A DNA stretch of 54,720 bases. Source: Vallitalea sp. GTDB lineage: Bacteria > Bacillota > Clostridia > Lachnospirales > Vallitaleaceae. The first letter of the stretch is position 1; every line of letters starts with the position of its first letter. The notes below the pieces were generated by a model. It made no database searches. It saw only the letters and a list, made by a program, of their open reading frames with translations, and was not told the origin of the DNA. The DNA is taken from NCBI GenBank assembly GCA_025210235.1, contig JAOASG010000060.1:1-54720 (forward strand), written 5' to 3'. Below, one piece after another: positions 37,172 through 45,496 of the stretch. The translations under genes were made by a program, and so were the position numbers.

Positions 37172-38338
37172 TTATTTAATAATTTTTCTTGTAAATTTTT
37201 CAATTCTATCAATAGCAATTTTTAAGTCATTTATTCCATAAGCATAAGAACATCTTATAAATCCTTCTCCACTATCTCCAAAAGCTGTACCTGGTACTAC
37301 TGCAACTTTTTGGTCTTGTAATAACTTAGTAGCAAACTGTTCTGATGTTAATCCTGTTTTTTTAATAGATGGAAAAAGATAAAATGCTCCAAGTGGTTCA
37401 AAACACTCAAGTCCCATATTTCTAAATCCTTCTATCATCACTCTTCTTCTTTGATTATAAGCTTGTCTCATTTCTTCAACATCACTATCTCCATTTTTCA
37501 CAGCCTCAATAGCTGCATATTGACTTGTTGTAGGCGTACACATAATACCATATTGATGTATTTTAGTCATAGGTGCTATAACCTCTTTTGGTCCTACTGC
37601 ATAACCCATTCTCCAACCAGTCATAGAATAAGCTTTTGAAAATCCACTAATTATAATTGTTCTTTCTTTCATTCCTTCAATAGAAGCAATGGATACATGT
37701 TTTTCACCATATGTAAGTTCGGCATATATTTCATCCGAAAGTACAATTAAATCATGCTTTTTAATTACTTCAGCTATTTTTTCAAGATCATCTTTATCCA
37801 TTATAGCTCCAGTTGGATTATTAGGAAATGGTAACACTATAATTTTAGTTTTATCAGTTACATATTCCTCAATCTCTTCAGGAGTTAATCGAAATTCATT
37901 TTCTTCCTTAAGAGGTATTGGCACAGGTGTTGCTCCTGCTAAAAATGCACAAGGCTTGTATGAAACAAATGATGGTTCAGGTATTAATACCTCATCTCCA
38001 GGATTAATAAGAGCTCTAAATGCTAAATCAATACCTTCACTACCTCCAACAGTTACTAAAGTTTCTTCTTTATAATTATATTCTAGACTAAATCTTCTCT
38101 TAAGATATTTACATATTTCTTCTCTAAGCTCTAACATACCAGAATTAGATGTATAGAATGTTTTACCTTTTTCTAATGAGTAAATCCCTTCTTCTCTAAT
38201 ATGCCAAGGTGTATCAAAATCAGGTTCCCCTACCCCTAAGGATATGGCATCCTTCATTTCTGAAACTATGTCAAAAAACTTTCTAATTCCAGATGGAGGT
38301 ATTACTTTAACTTTATTTGATAGCCTATTCTCTAGCAT
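37172..38338 (-). CDS. PLP-dependent aminotransferase, class I/II
   Basis: Three hundred and eighty-eight residues of fold type I: substrate-binding GVGEPDFDTPWHI, TVGGSEGIDLAFRAL, PFPNNPTGA, and the PLP Lys in SGFSKAYSMTGWRMGY. It belongs to the aspartate/aromatic aminotransferase group (PatA-like), which transfers amino groups between amino acids and 2-oxo acids. The start ATG at 38338 overlaps the stop of the Lrp-type gene, so they are translationally coupled. The pair is common in Clostridia; the exact substrate is not evident. Confidence 0.93.
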   Translation of the reverse strand: MLENRLSNKVKVIPPSGIRKFFDIVSEMKDAISLGVGEPDFDTPWHIREEGIYSLEKGKTFYTSNSGMLELREEICKYLKRRFSLEYNYKEETLVTVGGSEGIDLAFRALINPGDEVLIPEPSFVSYKPCAFLAGATPVPIPLKEENEFRLTPEEIEEYVTDKTKIIVLPFPNNPTGAIMDKDDLEKIAEVIKKHDLIVLSDEIYAELTYGEKHVSIASIEGMKERTIIISGFSKAYSMTGWRMGYAVGPKEVIAPMTKIHQYGIMCTPTTSQYAAIEAVKNGDSDVEEMRQAYNQRRRVMIEGFRNMGLECFEPLGAFYLFPSIKKTGLTSEQFATKLLQDQKVAVVPGTAFGDSGEGFIRCSYAYGINDLKIAIDRIEKFTRKIIK

Positions 38339-38820
38339 TAAGGAGTCACCACCATTCTTTCATCTTTTTTAGTTTCTTCTAATATAATACCGTGATCTTT
38401 ATATTTCTTAAGAACAAAATGTGTTGCTGTACTTAAAACAGACTCTAAAGGAGCCAGTTTTTGTCCCACAAATAGTGCCACTTCCTTCATTGTCTTACCT
38501 TCTATAATTACCGTTAAGTCAAATCCACCCGACATAAGATAAACAGCTTTTACTTCTTTAAATCTATATATTCTTTCAGCAATCTTATCAAAACCTTGTC
38601 CTCGTTGTGGTGTTACTTTAACTTCTATTAATGCTGTAACTTTGTTAATATTAGTCTTTTCCCAATTTATTATTGTGTGATAACCACATATTATTTTTTC
38701 TTTTTCTATTTCACTTAATTCTTTTGCTATATCTTCTTTTGAATCCTGTAAAATAATCGCTAAATCATCTACTGTTGCCTTACAATTTTGCTCTAATATT
38801 CCTAAAATCTCTTGTCTCAT
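38338..38820 (-). CDS. Lrp/AsnC-family regulator
   Basis: One hundred and sixty residues from ATG 38820 (GGGAGGGAC upstream; the start at 38850 has no site). An N-terminal winged HTH (LGILEQNCKATVDDLAIILQ) is followed by the ligand-binding RAM domain (FKEVKAVYLMSGGFDLTVII). Such proteins sense amino acids and control their metabolism. The coupled downstream aminotransferase gene suggests amino-acid responsive control of that enzyme. Confidence 0.9.
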   Translation of the reverse strand: MRQEILGILEQNCKATVDDLAIILQDSKEDIAKELSEIEKEKIICGYHTIINWEKTNINKVTALIEVKVTPQRGQGFDKIAERIYRFKEVKAVYLMSGGFDLTVIIEGKTMKEVALFVGQKLAPLESVLSTATHFVLKKYKDHGIILEETKKDERMVVTP

Positions 38821-38879
38821 AATAGTCCCTCCCATTTTTAATAATTTCATATTTAATACAAAACTTGTCCTAACTTTAT

Positions 38880-39866
38880 CTAACTAATAACTTTATATAA
38901 TTCATCTGTTTTAGGTGGTGTTAAAGCTCTTCTTGTATCTGATTGAATTACAATCTTATCCTTCCCTTTAACTATTTTACCAATTACTGTTGCAGTTATT
39001 CCTGCTTCTTTTAATTTATCTACAAGAACTTTTCCATCATATGTAGTAATAAGCATGCAACCACTAGAAATCAATTTGTAAGGGTTAATATTATAATATT
39101 CACAAATCTCAATTGTTTCTTGTTTCACAGGAATTTTATCAAGACTAACTTCTAATCCTACATTAGAGCAAGCTGCAACTTCCCAAAGTGCTCCAAAAAC
39201 ACCTCCCTCTGTTACATCATGCATTGAAGTAGCCCCATGTTTAACAGCAATTTTTGATTCTTCTAAAACAGATATATATTCACCTAGTTTAATTGCATCG
39301 TTAATTAGGTTAGAATTAAAGTGTCTTCTTAAGTCTTCTTCATTATCTTTGGTAATTATAGCAGTACCTTCTAATCCAGCCCATTTTGTTAAAATGATAT
39401 CTTGTCCTACTTGAGCTTTTCCAGTTAATACAAGCTTTTCTTTATTTGCTTTTCCAATACCTGTTACGGATATTACAGGTTTAACAACTGCATTAGTAAC
39501 TTCAGTATGCCCTCCAATGACTTCAACATTTAAAACTTCACATTGTTTATTGATGTCTTGCATAATTTTTCTCAAATCTTCTTCAGGAAATCCATCTGGT
39601 AATAGCAATGTAATTAAAATACCTATAGGTTCAGCTCCACTAGACGCTAAATCATTTACAGTAATATTAACAGCAAGATTTCCAATATCATTAATAGCTC
39701 CTGTTATTGGATCCGTTGATACAACACATAATTCGTCCTTATCAAATTTAATTGCTGAACAATCTTCTCCGACGTTAGGTCTAACGATAACTTCATCTCT
39801 TCTATTTTGAATCTGTTTAAACACAGATCTTTTGAGTACCGTTTCCGGTACTTTCCCCAATTTCAT
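38880..39866 (-). CDS. AIR synthase/HypE-like protein
   Basis: Three hundred and twenty-eight residues from ATG 39866 (GAAGGAG upstream). The PurM-like N-terminal domain (RPNVGEDCSAIKFD, VVSTDPITGAINDIGNLAVN, GHTEVTNAVVKP) is followed by the C-terminal domain (GATSMHDVTEGGVFGALWEV). Relatives include HypE and hydrogenase maturation-like proteins, which bind ATP. Its exact reaction in this clade is not known. The 5' end overlaps the vanW-like gene by 50 bases in a different frame. It is followed by the Lrp/aminotransferase pair on the same strand. Confidence 0.85.
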   Translation of the reverse strand: MKLGKVPETVLKRSVFKQIQNRRDEVIVRPNVGEDCSAIKFDKDELCVVSTDPITGAINDIGNLAVNITVNDLASSGAEPIGILITLLLPDGFPEEDLRKIMQDINKQCEVLNVEVIGGHTEVTNAVVKPVISVTGIGKANKEKLVLTGKAQVGQDIILTKWAGLEGTAIITKDNEEDLRRHFNSNLINDAIKLGEYISVLEESKIAVKHGATSMHDVTEGGVFGALWEVAACSNVGLEVSLDKIPVKQETIEICEYYNINPYKLISSGCMLITTYDGKVLVDKLKEAGITATVIGKIVKGKDKIVIQSDTRRALTPPKTDELYKVIS

Positions 39867-41343
39867 CTTCTTCAACTCCTTCTTCAGTATTTTCCTCGTC
39901 ATTTTGTGTATTTTGCATTTTTTCTGAATCTTTATTGTGTAGCTCGTTACTATGAGAAGTTTCTTTCGGTTTTTTACCAATATATATTATGGCTCCTACT
40001 GGTCTATAATAACTTGTATTTACCAACTTTTTATCAGTCAATTTCCCATTTACATAAATTAGTTTATACAATTTAACCTTATAACCATTGATAGCTTTTC
40101 TTTTAACTTTTGTTTTTCCCTCTTCTAAAGCATTGTCTTCTATATATTTTGCTTTTGGAGGTGATAATTTCTCAGTTATTTCAGATTTAAACTTAATTTT
40201 TCTATCATGGCTTCTTTCATCTTTTCCATATATTTTCATATAAAGCTTACCACTTTGCAAAAAGCTTTCAATGTATATCGGATAATTTGTACTGTTTTTA
40301 AATATAAAATCTATATGATTCCCTGCCATTGTAGCATCTTTACCTTTTTCAGTATAAGATACTGGCATAGAATGGTTTTGCCTTTGAATAACTTTTAACT
40401 CTGAATAAAGAACAGCATTATATAAAGTTGTAGCAACCTGGCATACACCTCCACCAATGCCATCTTTAACTTCTCCTTGAATAATAATTGGTGCTTCTTT
40501 GTAACCATTAACTGTATCTATTGGACTGATTGCAACATGTGTTGCAAATTCGTTACCTGGATGTATTACACTACCATTAATTTTCTTACATGCAATTCTT
40601 AAGTTCTCTGTTCTTTGTTTATTATTATTATGCACAGTACTATACTGACCTAATAAATCTTTAATAGCACTATAGTATTCTTTGGTAATTTTAGGTGTTG
40701 TTTTTATTACAGTAAGTTCTAGATCATCTTCCAAATTATTTAATACATTTTTTAAATTATTAACATTTTTTGTAATATCCAATTTTAAGCCAACTATTTC
40801 ATTCTCTATAATAAATTCACTATTTTTTCTATGTATTATAGCATTTTTTGGCTCAATATTAAAGTCATTTTTAATAGAACTAATAAATTCCTTTATTTTT
40901 TCTTCATTATATTTATTTTCTAGTGGATAATCAATGTTATTTTTCTTTAGTTTCTTTATTTCACTATATCTATCTCTTAAACCTCCAATTTTGAATAAAT
41001 TATATGCTTTACTGATTACTTCTTCATAATTTGATGAATATTCTACTTGACTATATGGAAGTGTATATTTTTTATCGCCATAAAATACAACTATATTTTT
41101 ATTTGATATTCTTTCATCCATTATATTTTTCATTTTAGTTAGTGCTTCTTGTTTTGATAATCCACCTATATCTATTCCTTCTATACTAATCCCTTCATAT
41201 ATAATATCCCTTTTTACTATTTTCTCCATATTTTTATATATAACAAAATAATAGCATACTAAAGTAGTAATTATTAAAAAAACAATAATTACTGAAATAA
41301 TAATCCATTTTTTCTTTTTATTATTATTCTTTGGTTCTCCCAT
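39817..41343 (-). CDS. VanW-family membrane protein with peptidoglycan-binding-like domain
   Basis: Five hundred and eight residues from ATG 41343 (GGAGGTATAGAC upstream). A short Lys-rich cytoplasmic part (about 1-13), one membrane helix (about 14-34), a YoaR-type domain of roughly 200 residues, and the VanW domain (HPGNEFATHVAISPIDTVNG, GIGGGVCQVATTLYNAVLYS). VanW domains occur beside glycopeptide-resistance genes, but their role is unresolved; these stand-alone proteins are probably cell-wall associated. The acidic C-terminal tail is encoded within the overlap with the next gene. Confidence 0.9.
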   Translation of the reverse strand: MGEPKNNNKKKKWIIISVIIVFLIITTLVCYYFVIYKNMEKIVKRDIIYEGISIEGIDIGGLSKQEALTKMKNIMDERISNKNIVVFYGDKKYTLPYSQVEYSSNYEEVISKAYNLFKIGGLRDRYSEIKKLKKNNIDYPLENKYNEEKIKEFISSIKNDFNIEPKNAIIHRKNSEFIIENEIVGLKLDITKNVNNLKNVLNNLEDDLELTVIKTTPKITKEYYSAIKDLLGQYSTVHNNNKQRTENLRIACKKINGSVIHPGNEFATHVAISPIDTVNGYKEAPIIIQGEVKDGIGGGVCQVATTLYNAVLYSELKVIQRQNHSMPVSYTEKGKDATMAGNHIDFIFKNSTNYPIYIESFLQSGKLYMKIYGKDERSHDRKIKFKSEITEKLSPPKAKYIEDNALEEGKTKVKRKAINGYKVKLYKLIYVNGKLTDKKLVNTSYYRPVGAIIYIGKKPKETSHSNELHNKDSEKMQNTQNDEENTEEGVEEDEIGESTGNGTQKICV

Positions 41344-41482
41344 GTCTATACCTCCACTCATTAATAAAGCAATCGAAAACTAAAAAAATAAATTAGTTTA
41401 CAATCACTATAAATTAAATATAATATGGTCTTCTATATGTATATTTATTATTTATAAAAAAATGATAATTCTCTAGAAATAA

Positions 41483-41537
41483 CCTTAAAAAACGTGTGCA
41501 CTTTCAGATTCTTAAAAAGAAAATTTGCACACGTTTT
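41483..41537 (-). terminator. terminator after the flavodoxin gene
   Basis: AAAACGTGTGCA (41489-41500) pairs with TGCACACGTTTT (41526-41537) over 12 bp; the loop is 25 nt. The minus strand continues with TTTTTTAAGG. Confidence 0.8.
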
Positions 41538-41551
41538 AAGATTAATTATTA

Positions 41552-42055
41552 CTATATAAATGTATTCAGCGATTTGCCAAATTCTCTACATTTCTTTTCA
41601 TTTAATTTACTGTAACTTCCTATAGGTTTTGAAATTGAATTCATATACCTATTCACACTTTCTTGTTCTGAAGAACTTAATTCACTATTATCAATTTCAC
41701 CCGCAAAAACTGCAGATTGATTTATTTCGCCTGGGATAATTTTTGTAAGAGCATTAATATTCATTTCTCTTTTTGATCTTTCTTCATTATCGGAAGATAC
41801 TACAAAAACAGATTTATTTTTGTTTCTAAGCTCTTCTTTATTTTTATTAATAAAATTGCTCATCTCAGGTAGAGGTTCATGGTCATATATAGGGCTTCCT
41901 AAAATAATATAATCATAATTCAAATTATGAATATTATTCACATTAACTACATCTACATTCCCTCTAATTTCATTTCCAATCCAATGGGCTATCTTTTCCG
42001 TACTTCCATGCTTAGAAGCATAGGCAACTAGTACATTTGATGTAAGATTACGCAT
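41552..42055 (-). CDS. flavodoxin-domain protein
   Basis: One hundred and sixty-seven residues with a flavodoxin fold. The FMN phosphate loop ASKHGSTEKIA (about 13-23) and ILGSPIYDHEPLPEM are clear. The pattern matches the HemG/protoporphyrinogen oxidase-like flavodoxins annotated in many Clostridia, but no haem genes lie nearby, so a redox or electron-transfer role is all that can be said. CAACTCCTTTATT upstream reads AAAGGAGTTG on the coding strand. Confidence 0.87.
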   Translation of the reverse strand: MRNLTSNVLVAYASKHGSTEKIAHWIGNEIRGNVDVVNVNNIHNLNYDYIILGSPIYDHEPLPEMSNFINKNKEELRNKNKSVFVVSSDNEERSKREMNINALTKIIPGEINQSAVFAGEIDNSELSSSEQESVNRYMNSISKPIGSYSKLNEKKCREFGKSLNTFI

Positions 42056-42194
42056 TCAAACAACTCCTTTATTAGAATATTAATTATTTTATTATTATAT
42101 TTTTTCTTATTTTGTCCATTAATTATCCTAATATACATATTTAGTAATACTTCTATTTTTTATGCTTTATTAGTGAACTTACTTATAAAACAAG

Positions 42195-42230
42195 AAAAGC
42201 GACAAGATATACACTCTCATCGCTTTTTTA
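42195..42230. terminator. terminator after the SLH gene
   Basis: AAAAGCGA (42195-42202) and TCGCTTTT (42220-42227) pair, with T-rich flanks on both strands. Confidence 0.65.
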
Positions 42231-42268
42231 CTAATATTATATATTTTTTATTATTAATTAAGTTTCAG

Positions 42269-42283
42269 GTAATTGCAAAACTA
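42269..42283. repeat. copy of the GTAATTGCAAAACTA intergenic repeat
   Basis: The full 15-bp motif GTAATTGCAAAACTA occurs here, next to the SLH gene stop codon, and is partly mirrored by TTAATTAC (42294-42299 region). Confidence 0.5.
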
Positions 42284-42293
42284 AGGATATTAC

Positions 42294-42857
42294 TTAATTA
42301 CGTTTAACTAAAATTGTATCCCATAATATAACACTTACTTCTCCTCTTGTTACCTTTCTAAAAATATCCCCATGATCATCTTTAGGAATAATTCCTATTT
42401 CTTCTGCTCTTTTAATGTAATTATTAGGCCAATCACCCTCAAGTTCTTGATTCTTTCCTAATGCATTAACCATAATTGTTATTACTTCTGCATATTTAAT
42501 ATTTTCAGTAGGTCTAAATGTTCCTCCTGGATCACCTACTATTAACTTAAGCTTATATGCCTTTTGAATATCTTCTACAGCCCAATAACCTTTTTCTATA
42601 TCAGTAAAAGCTTTTTCTTGACCTAATACAACTTTATCACTATATCCTAATGTTCTAATTAATAAAGCCGCAACTTCTGCTCTTATAATTTTATTATCTA
42701 ATTTTAGCGATCCATCTGTATAACCTTTCATTAGTCCTAATATTCTTAGCTGATTTCCTGCATATGCTTGCTCATCAGTGGCTGATTCTAATGGAATTAT
42801 ACTTACAGTTAACATTAATATAACACTTACTAATCCTATTACTATTTTCTTTTTCAC
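42294..42857 (-). CDS. secreted S-layer homology (SLH) domain protein
   Basis: One hundred and eighty-seven residues. A signal peptide (about 1-25) is followed by two to three SLH-type repeats (LGLMKGYTDGSLKLDNKIIR, AFTDIEKGYWAVEDIQKAYK, IVGDPGGTFRPTENIKYAEV). It is short, with little beyond the SLH repeats. Binding to secondary cell-wall polymer, as in other SLH proteins, is the likely function; it may act as an accessory or immunity-like piece of the surface layer. Confidence 0.86.
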   Translation of the reverse strand: MKKKIVIGLVSVILMLTVSIIPLESATDEQAYAGNQLRILGLMKGYTDGSLKLDNKIIRAEVAALLIRTLGYSDKVVLGQEKAFTDIEKGYWAVEDIQKAYKLKLIVGDPGGTFRPTENIKYAEVITIMVNALGKNQELEGDWPNNYIKRAEEIGIIPKDDHGDIFRKVTRGEVSVILWDTILVKRN

Positions 42858-42968
42858 TATTTATCCCCCTATGCTTCATTTAGTACCATTCTTTAGAAAA
42901 TATAGTTATACATTTACTTAGATATTATAACATACTTTTCCATATCTTAGGTTACCAAATGATAACAT

Positions 42969-43952
42969 TTAAGCTAATTCATTCATTAATTGTTTGAATT
43001 TTGATGGCTTTAATGACTGTGGACCATCACATAAGGCACATTCTGGGTTATTATGTACCTCAATCATTAATCCATCTGCTCCAACAGCTATAGCTCCTTT
43101 TGATAATGGGCTTACCATCTTCCATTTTCCAGTTGCATGACTAGGATCTACAATTATTGGTAAATGACTTATTTCTTTTATAACCGGTACAGCACTTAAG
43201 TCTAGTGTATTTCTAGTGTATGTTTCAAATGTACGTATTCCTCTTTCACATAAAATTACATTTTCATTTCCCTCTGACATAATGTACTCAGCAGCCATTA
43301 ACCATTCTTCAATAGTAGCACTTAATCCTCTTTTTAATAATACCGGCTTACCAATTCTACCTGCTTTTTTTAATAACGAAAAATTTTGCATGTTTCTTGC
43401 ACCTATTTGTATTACATCTGAATATTTAGCTACAATATCAATAGTATCTAAGCAGATAGCTTCTGTAACAATTGGTAATCCTGTTTCTTCTTTTGCTTTT
43501 TTTAATAGTTTTAAACCTTCTTCTCCAAGACCTTGAAAACTATAAGGTGAACTTCTTGGCTTATATGCCCCTCCACGAAGTAATGTAGCTCCTGCTTCTT
43601 TAACGTCTCTAGCAATTTCTATCATTTGTTCAGGTGTTTCAACAGAACAAGGACCTGCTATAATAGTCAGTTTATCTCCTCCAATTTTTGTTCCGCCTAC
43701 TTCTACAACTGTATCTTCTGGATGAAATAATCTACTGGCAAGTTTAAAAGGATGTTGTACCCTCATTACCTTTTCAACACTTTCATAACTTTCAAATTGT
43801 TCTTTGTTAAATTTGCTAGTATCACCTATTAATCCTAATATACTATAATTCTCTCCAACAGTTTCGTGAACACCCAAGTCCATTTGTTCTAATTTTTTTA
43901 TTAATTTATCAATATCTTCTCTTGGTGTTTTTGCTTTCATAACTATAATCAT
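42969..43952 (-). CDS. aroF: DAHP synthase (first step of aromatic amino-acid synthesis)
   Basis: Three hundred and twenty-seven residues. An N-terminal regulatory-like domain (about 1-75) is followed by the (beta/alpha)8 catalytic barrel with KPRSSPYSFQGLGEEGL, GPCSVETPEQM and DPSHATGK. It joins phosphoenolpyruvate and erythrose-4-phosphate to give DAHP, which enters the shikimate pathway. AAGGAGTG precedes the ATG at 43952. It is transcribed away from the prephenate dehydratase gene; its leader holds an aromatic-rich peptide and a terminator, described separately. Confidence 0.95.
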   Translation of the reverse strand: MIIVMKAKTPREDIDKLIKKLEQMDLGVHETVGENYSILGLIGDTSKFNKEQFESYESVEKVMRVQHPFKLASRLFHPEDTVVEVGGTKIGGDKLTIIAGPCSVETPEQMIEIARDVKEAGATLLRGGAYKPRSSPYSFQGLGEEGLKLLKKAKEETGLPIVTEAICLDTIDIVAKYSDVIQIGARNMQNFSLLKKAGRIGKPVLLKRGLSATIEEWLMAAEYIMSEGNENVILCERGIRTFETYTRNTLDLSAVPVIKEISHLPIIVDPSHATGKWKMVSPLSKGAIAVGADGLMIEVHNNPECALCDGPQSLKPSKFKQLMNELA

Positions 43953-43978
43953 TTAAATCACTCCTTATTATTTTTTAT

Positions 43979-44005
43979 AAAAAAAAGAAGCCCTATAAGA
44001 GCTTC
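43979..44005 (-). terminator. attenuator terminator in the DAHP synthase leader
   Basis: On the minus strand GAAGCTCT and AGGGCTTC (43987-44005) form an 8-bp stem with one G-U pair and a UAU loop, followed by eight T. It lies 27 bp upstream of the DAHP synthase start, between promoter and gene. The 3' arm (GGCTTCTT, 43985-43992) can also pair perfectly with AAGAAGCC at 44035-44042 in the leader. Confidence 0.88.
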
Positions 44006-44018
44006 AGTTAATTTTAAT

Positions 44019-44156
44019 TTAAAAATTATATATTGGCTTCTTACGATAGAATAACTTCAAATCATTTAATTTTTTTAATGCAAAATAACCAGCGCTAAAA
44101 AAGTAAAAGCCCCAGTTAAAAAAATAAAAATAATATGAATTTGAGTATTTTTTCAT
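44019..44156 (-). CDS. aromatic-rich leader peptide upstream of DAHP synthase
   Basis: A 45-residue reading frame: MKKYSNSYYFYFFNWGFYFF, then SAGYFALKKLNDLKLFYRKK, then PIYNF. Fourteen of the first 25 residues are Phe, Tyr or Trp. It could start four codons earlier at ATG 44168 (MIES); neither start has a strong ribosome site. It lies between a strong promoter (44224-44252) and a terminator (43979-44005). Three pairings alternate: the WGFY codons (GGCTTTTAC, about 44104-44112) with GTAAGAAGCC (44035-44044); that second segment with the terminator 3' arm; and the terminator itself. Stalling on aromatic codons would free the second segment to block termination. Confidence 0.85.
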   Translation of the reverse strand: MKKYSNSYYFYFFNWGFYFFSAGYFALKKLNDLKLFYRKKPIYNF

Positions 44157-44223
44157 TGATTCTATCATAATATCAACTTCTTTTTTAAATTTTAATTTTC
44201 AAAAAATCATTTATTAGTTTCTA

Positions 44224-44252
44224 ACTATATAGAATAAATATACATTTGTCAA
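44224..44252 (-). promoter_or_regulatory. promoter of the DAHP synthase leader
   Basis: On the minus strand TTGACA (44247-44252) and TATAGT (44224-44229) have a 17-bp spacer. The predicted start near 44217 gives a leader of about 265 nt. Confidence 0.88.
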
Positions 44253-44259
44253 GTTTTAT

Positions 44260-44288
44260 TTGACTTTATTAATAAGCTTGTGTATATT
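44260..44288 (+). promoter_or_regulatory. promoter of pheA
   Basis: TTGACT (44260-44265) and TATATT (44283-44288) have a 17-bp spacer. It lies back-to-back with the DAHP synthase promoter. Confidence 0.82.
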
Positions 44289-44321
44289 TATTAATAAATA
44301 TTAGGGACTGGAGTGATTGTT

Positions 44322-45149
44322 ATGGAATTATTGAAAATAGGTTTTCAAGGTGTGAAAGGTGCTTTTAGCGAACAAGCATTATATAATTTTTTCCAGGAAA
44401 AAGTTGAGATAGTAGCTGTTAAAACTTTTGAAGATATATGCTTATCACTAGACAATAACTTAATTGAATATGGAGTTCTCCCTATTGAGAATTCTTCAAC
44501 AGGTGCAATTACTGATGTATATGATTTAATAAATAAATATGATTGTTATATTGTTGGAGAAACACATGTAAAAGTTAATCATAATCTAATGGGGATAAAT
44601 GGTTGTAACTTAGAAGATATTAAGGAAGTCTATTCTCATCCTCAAGCATTTGAACAAAGCAAGGATTTTCTTAAAAATTATAACTGGAAATTAGTTCCTT
44701 ATTATAATACTGCAAAAAGTGCTGAATACATTATGAAAAAAAACAGTAAAAATATAGCTGCTATAGGAAGTACAAAAGCTGCTCAAATATATAACCTAAA
44801 TATTCTTGCAAGTAATATAAACTCTAATAATCAAAATACAACTCGTTTTATAATATTAGGGAAAAAATTAGAAACTAATCCACACTGTAATAAAATAAGT
44901 GTTGTTTTATCCACAGAACATAGAGCAGGGGCTCTGTATAATGTTCTTAAGCATTTCGCCGAAAATAATATTAACATGTTAAAAATAGAGTCAAGACCTA
45001 TTGGACATACACCTTGGGAATATAATTTTTATATAGACTTTGAAGGTAATATAGAAAATGAAACAATTAAAAAAGCATTATTGCATATGGAAAAAGATTG
45101 TCATCATTTTAAAATCCTAGGTAATTATAAACAAGTAGATAAAAAATAA
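44322..45149 (+). CDS. pheA: prephenate dehydratase
   Basis: Two hundred and seventy-five residues from ATG 44322 (GGACTGGAGTG upstream). The dehydratase domain (about 1-180) shows GFQGVKGAFSEQA, PIENSSTGAI and the TTRF catalytic box. The C-terminal ACT domain (about 190-270) carries the ESRP motif that binds phenylalanine. It converts prephenate to phenylpyruvate in the phenylalanine branch and is usually feedback inhibited by Phe. It is divergent from DAHP synthase, so the start of the pathway and the Phe branch share one regulatory region. Confidence 0.96.
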   Translation: MELLKIGFQGVKGAFSEQALYNFFQEKVEIVAVKTFEDICLSLDNNLIEYGVLPIENSSTGAITDVYDLINKYDCYIVGETHVKVNHNLMGINGCNLEDIKEVYSHPQAFEQSKDFLKNYNWKLVPYYNTAKSAEYIMKKNSKNIAAIGSTKAAQIYNLNILASNINSNNQNTTRFIILGKKLETNPHCNKISVVLSTEHRAGALYNVLKHFAENNINMLKIESRPIGHTPWEYNFYIDFEGNIENETIKKALLHMEKDCHHFKILGNYKQVDKK

Positions 45150-45231
45150 ATTCAAACTTCCAGTCATGCTTCCGAGTTAAGCTGGATGGTCACGGAAACC
45201 TTAAATTATTTTCCTAGGGAAGTTTAAATTT
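45148..45231. other. 84-nt structured element between convergent genes
   Basis: AAATTcAAACTTCC (45148-45161) pairs with GGAAGTTTaAATTT (45218-45231) over 13 bp with one mismatch. Inside are further pairings (GCTT/AAGC at 45168-45182, TTCCG/CGGAA at 45170-45197). The internal string GTTAAGCTGGATGGT resembles part of 5S rRNA, but the full 5S structure is absent. It might be the pheA terminator, although no T-run follows. Confidence 0.45.
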
Positions 45232-45242
45232 ATTCATAAAAT

Positions 45243-45344
45243 TTATTGTAAAAATGGTATTACTGCCGCTGCAAGAATACTCCCTAACATAAGCACAACT
45301 AATGTTAAAGCTATTATCTTTTTTGCTTTTCTACTAAATAACAT
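45243..45344 (-). CDS. 33-residue membrane peptide (Prli42/DUF4044-like pattern)
   Basis: The peptide starts MLFSRKAKKIIALTLVVLML and ends GSILAAAVIPFLQ. A strong AGTGGAGGG site lies eight bases before the ATG at 45344. A short basic N-terminus followed by a single membrane helix is the pattern of Prli42, the small membrane protein that anchors the stressosome in Listeria, and of similar tiny proteins. It is too short for certain family assignment, and no stressosome genes are nearby. It is convergent with pheA. Confidence 0.65.
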   Translation of the reverse strand: MLFSRKAKKIIALTLVVLMLGSILAAAVIPFLQ

Positions 45345-45496
45345 ATGTTTCCCTCCACTAAATAGTATAGAAATTCTTTAACTTAATAATATAATATTTA
45401 TAGTTATTGAGTTACTGTTAATTATATATTATAATATCACTAATAGTCAAAGTAAATAATTATAGTATATTTCTTTTACTGATTTGGAGGTATAAT

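Noticed and set aside
45148..45231. Complete 5S rRNA gene
   Set aside because: Too short (84 nt) and lacking the conserved loop A and helix IV/V; only a short string is shared.
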